Shown here: positions 5,370-6,081 of the stretch, piece by piece
Position numbering within the stretch: position 1 is the first letter of the stretch
Layout: each line of letters opens with the position of its first letter
Origin: CAYZXU01 sp964482535
GTDB taxonomy: Bacteria > Desulfobacterota > Desulfobacteria > Desulfobacterales > BuS5
Length of the DNA stretch: 6,081 nt
NCBI GenBank assembly: GCA_964482535.1
Contig: CAYZXU010000131.1
Span: 1 to 6,081 of the forward strand
Direction of reading: 5' to 3'
Position numbers and translations under genes: made by a program
Notes under the pieces: model-generated
Database searches by the model: none
Seen by the model: only the letters and a program-made list of their open reading frames with translations
What the model was told of the DNA's origin: nothing

Positions 5370-6044
5370 TTATTCTCCTTTTTCTTCATATCGTGAAGCT
5401 TTTTCAATATCGATAATTTTACTTTCATTCAAATAGGGTTTGGACTGGTATCGTGTGATTCTCATTATTTTATGTGTCAAATCGCCGATGCGTTTAATCC
5501 CCGCCTTGATTTTTTTTAGTGTTTCATAATTCGGACTTCCGGTTTCCATATCCATCAAAAGCAACTCCGAAAATCCAGACACAGTTTGCAATGGCTGATT
5601 CAGTTCATGACAGATGGCGCCAGCCATCTCCAAAACCCCCTGTAGCTTTTCCCGTTCCCGAAGTTCATTCTGCAATGTGATCATTCGCCTGCCCGCATTC
5701 ACCCTGGCGCGCAATTCTCCGTTATCATAAGGTTTGGAGATGTATTCGTCGGCTCCGGCCTCAAGCCCCATTACGATATCCTCCCGATTATCTTTGGATG
5801 TTAGCAAAATCAGATATAATGTGTCTTTTCGCTTTTGTTCACGAAGTTTGCGGCACAGGGTGGGGCCGTCCATTCCAGGCATCATCCAGTCAATCATTGC
5901 CAACTGCGGTGCATCTATCTCCTGAAATACTGCCCAGGCTTCTTTACCGTCAGTCGTTGCAATAACTTCGTATCCCCATTTGCTTAGTGTGGCCTGCAGT
6001 ATGGTTCGCGATGTTAAATCATCCTCTGCAATCAAAATTTTCAT
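5370..6044 (-). CDS. Receiver-HisKA protein lacking a kinase ATPase domain
   Basis: A 224-residue two-domain signalling protein. Residues 1 to about 120 are a receiver with all key residues: Asp8-Asp9, phosphoacceptor Asp52 in MIDWMMPGMDG, Thr82, and Lys104-Pro105. A short charged linker (about 121-138) leads to a HisKA dimerisation/phosphotransfer domain with the H-box ICHELNQPLQ, phosphorylatable His146. The remaining 78 residues suffice for the two-helix DHp bundle but contain no N, G1 or G2 box. The HATPase_c domain is therefore absent, and the next gene starts 2 bp later. It cannot autophosphorylate alone; it may act as a phosphotransfer hub or a dimeric regulator of a separate kinase. 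The start at 6042-6044 fits the canonical MKILIAEDD opening and is preceded by AAAGAGA. The same frame stays open to the window edge, so a longer fusion upstream cannot be formally excluded, but I consider it unlikely. Confidence 0.88.
   Translation of the reverse strand: MKILIAEDDLTSRTILQATLSKWGYEVIATTDGKEAWAVFQEIDAPQLAMIDWMMPGMDGPTLCRKLREQKRKDTLYLILLTSKDNREDIVMGLEAGADEYISKPYDNGELRARVNAGRRMITLQNELREREKLQGVLEMAGAICHELNQPLQTVSGFSELLLMDMETGSPNYETLKKIKAGIKRIGDLTHKIMRITRYQSKPYLNESKIIDIEKASRYEEKGE
5374..5380 (-). promoter_or_regulatory. Ribosome binding site of the stand-alone receiver, inside the upstream gene
   Basis: On the minus strand AAGGAGA lies 6 nt before the receiver ATG and is formed by the last codons (Lys-Gly-Glu) of the receiver-HisKA gene. 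Ribosomes ending the first gene are therefore placed to start the second, which supports coupling. Confidence 0.7.
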
Positions 6045-6046
6045 GG

Positions 6047-6081
6047 TTATCTCTTTAAGCCCCCTTTTCCATAGCCGCCTT
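6047..6081 (-). other. Possible 3' end of an upstream co-directional gene
   Basis: Two minus-strand frames end just before the receiver-HisKA start. One ends at 6055-6057 with the peptide KAAMEKGA. The other ends at 6047-6049 with GGYGKGGLKR, only 2 bp from the next ATG. Either could be the C-terminus of an upstream signalling gene in the same operon. There is too little sequence to choose between them or to name a family. Confidence 0.25.

Noticed and set aside
1..6081. CRISPR arrays, tRNA or rRNA genes
   Set aside because: I saw no regularly spaced direct repeats of CRISPR type, no tRNA-like cloverleaf and no rRNA-like conserved stretch in either strand.

Overview
The window looks like a chromosomal segment of an anaerobic Desulfobacterota bacterium, most like the Desulfobacterales (sulfate reducers that degrade aromatics and hydrocarbons). 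This rests on gene content (a large glycyl radical enzyme, a short hydantoinase A-type ATPase, receiver-type signalling proteins), AT-rich spacers and moderate-GC genes. It is inference, not a marker-gene assignment.

Layout, left to right. The N-terminus of a histone-deacetylase-family protein runs off the left edge (1-123, minus). It is separated by a palindromic, MITE-like element (about 167-271) from a complete 555-residue hydantoinase/oxoprolinase-family protein (267-1934, minus), and the element supplies that gene's stop codon. A 377-bp AT-rich divergent spacer (1935-2311) follows. It holds a good sigma-70-type promoter in each direction, a 20-bp perfect dyad at the predicted start point of the leftward transcript and short repeats midway between the promoters. 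The spacer ends in a strong Shine-Dalgarno site for an 857-residue glycyl radical enzyme (2312-4885, plus). A 17-bp hairpin lies in the short convergent spacer after it. Two minus-strand signalling genes close the window: a receiver-HisKA protein with no ATPase domain (5370-6044) and a stand-alone receiver (4981-5367), 2 bp apart and probably translationally coupled. A few codons of another minus-strand gene may end at the right edge.

The centre of interest is the glycyl radical enzyme. It has the radical glycine (Gly833) and the active-site cysteine (Cys492), and its C-terminal half resembles the benzylsuccinate synthase alpha subunit. By eye, the positions that bind fumarate in benzylsuccinate synthase (Arg508, Gln707) are Met507 and Ser712 here, while the aromatic-pocket Trp613 and Ile617 correspond to Trp617 and Ile621. 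It also lacks the Cys+2 glutamate of the dehydratase, CutC, isethionate-lyase and arylacetate-decarboxylase branches. Its reaction therefore cannot be assigned, and it may belong to an uncharacterised branch. No radical-SAM activase or small subunit is encoded in the window, so activation must come from outside it. Divergent placement with the hydantoinase-family ATPase suggests possible co-regulation, but no shared pathway can be shown from this sequence.
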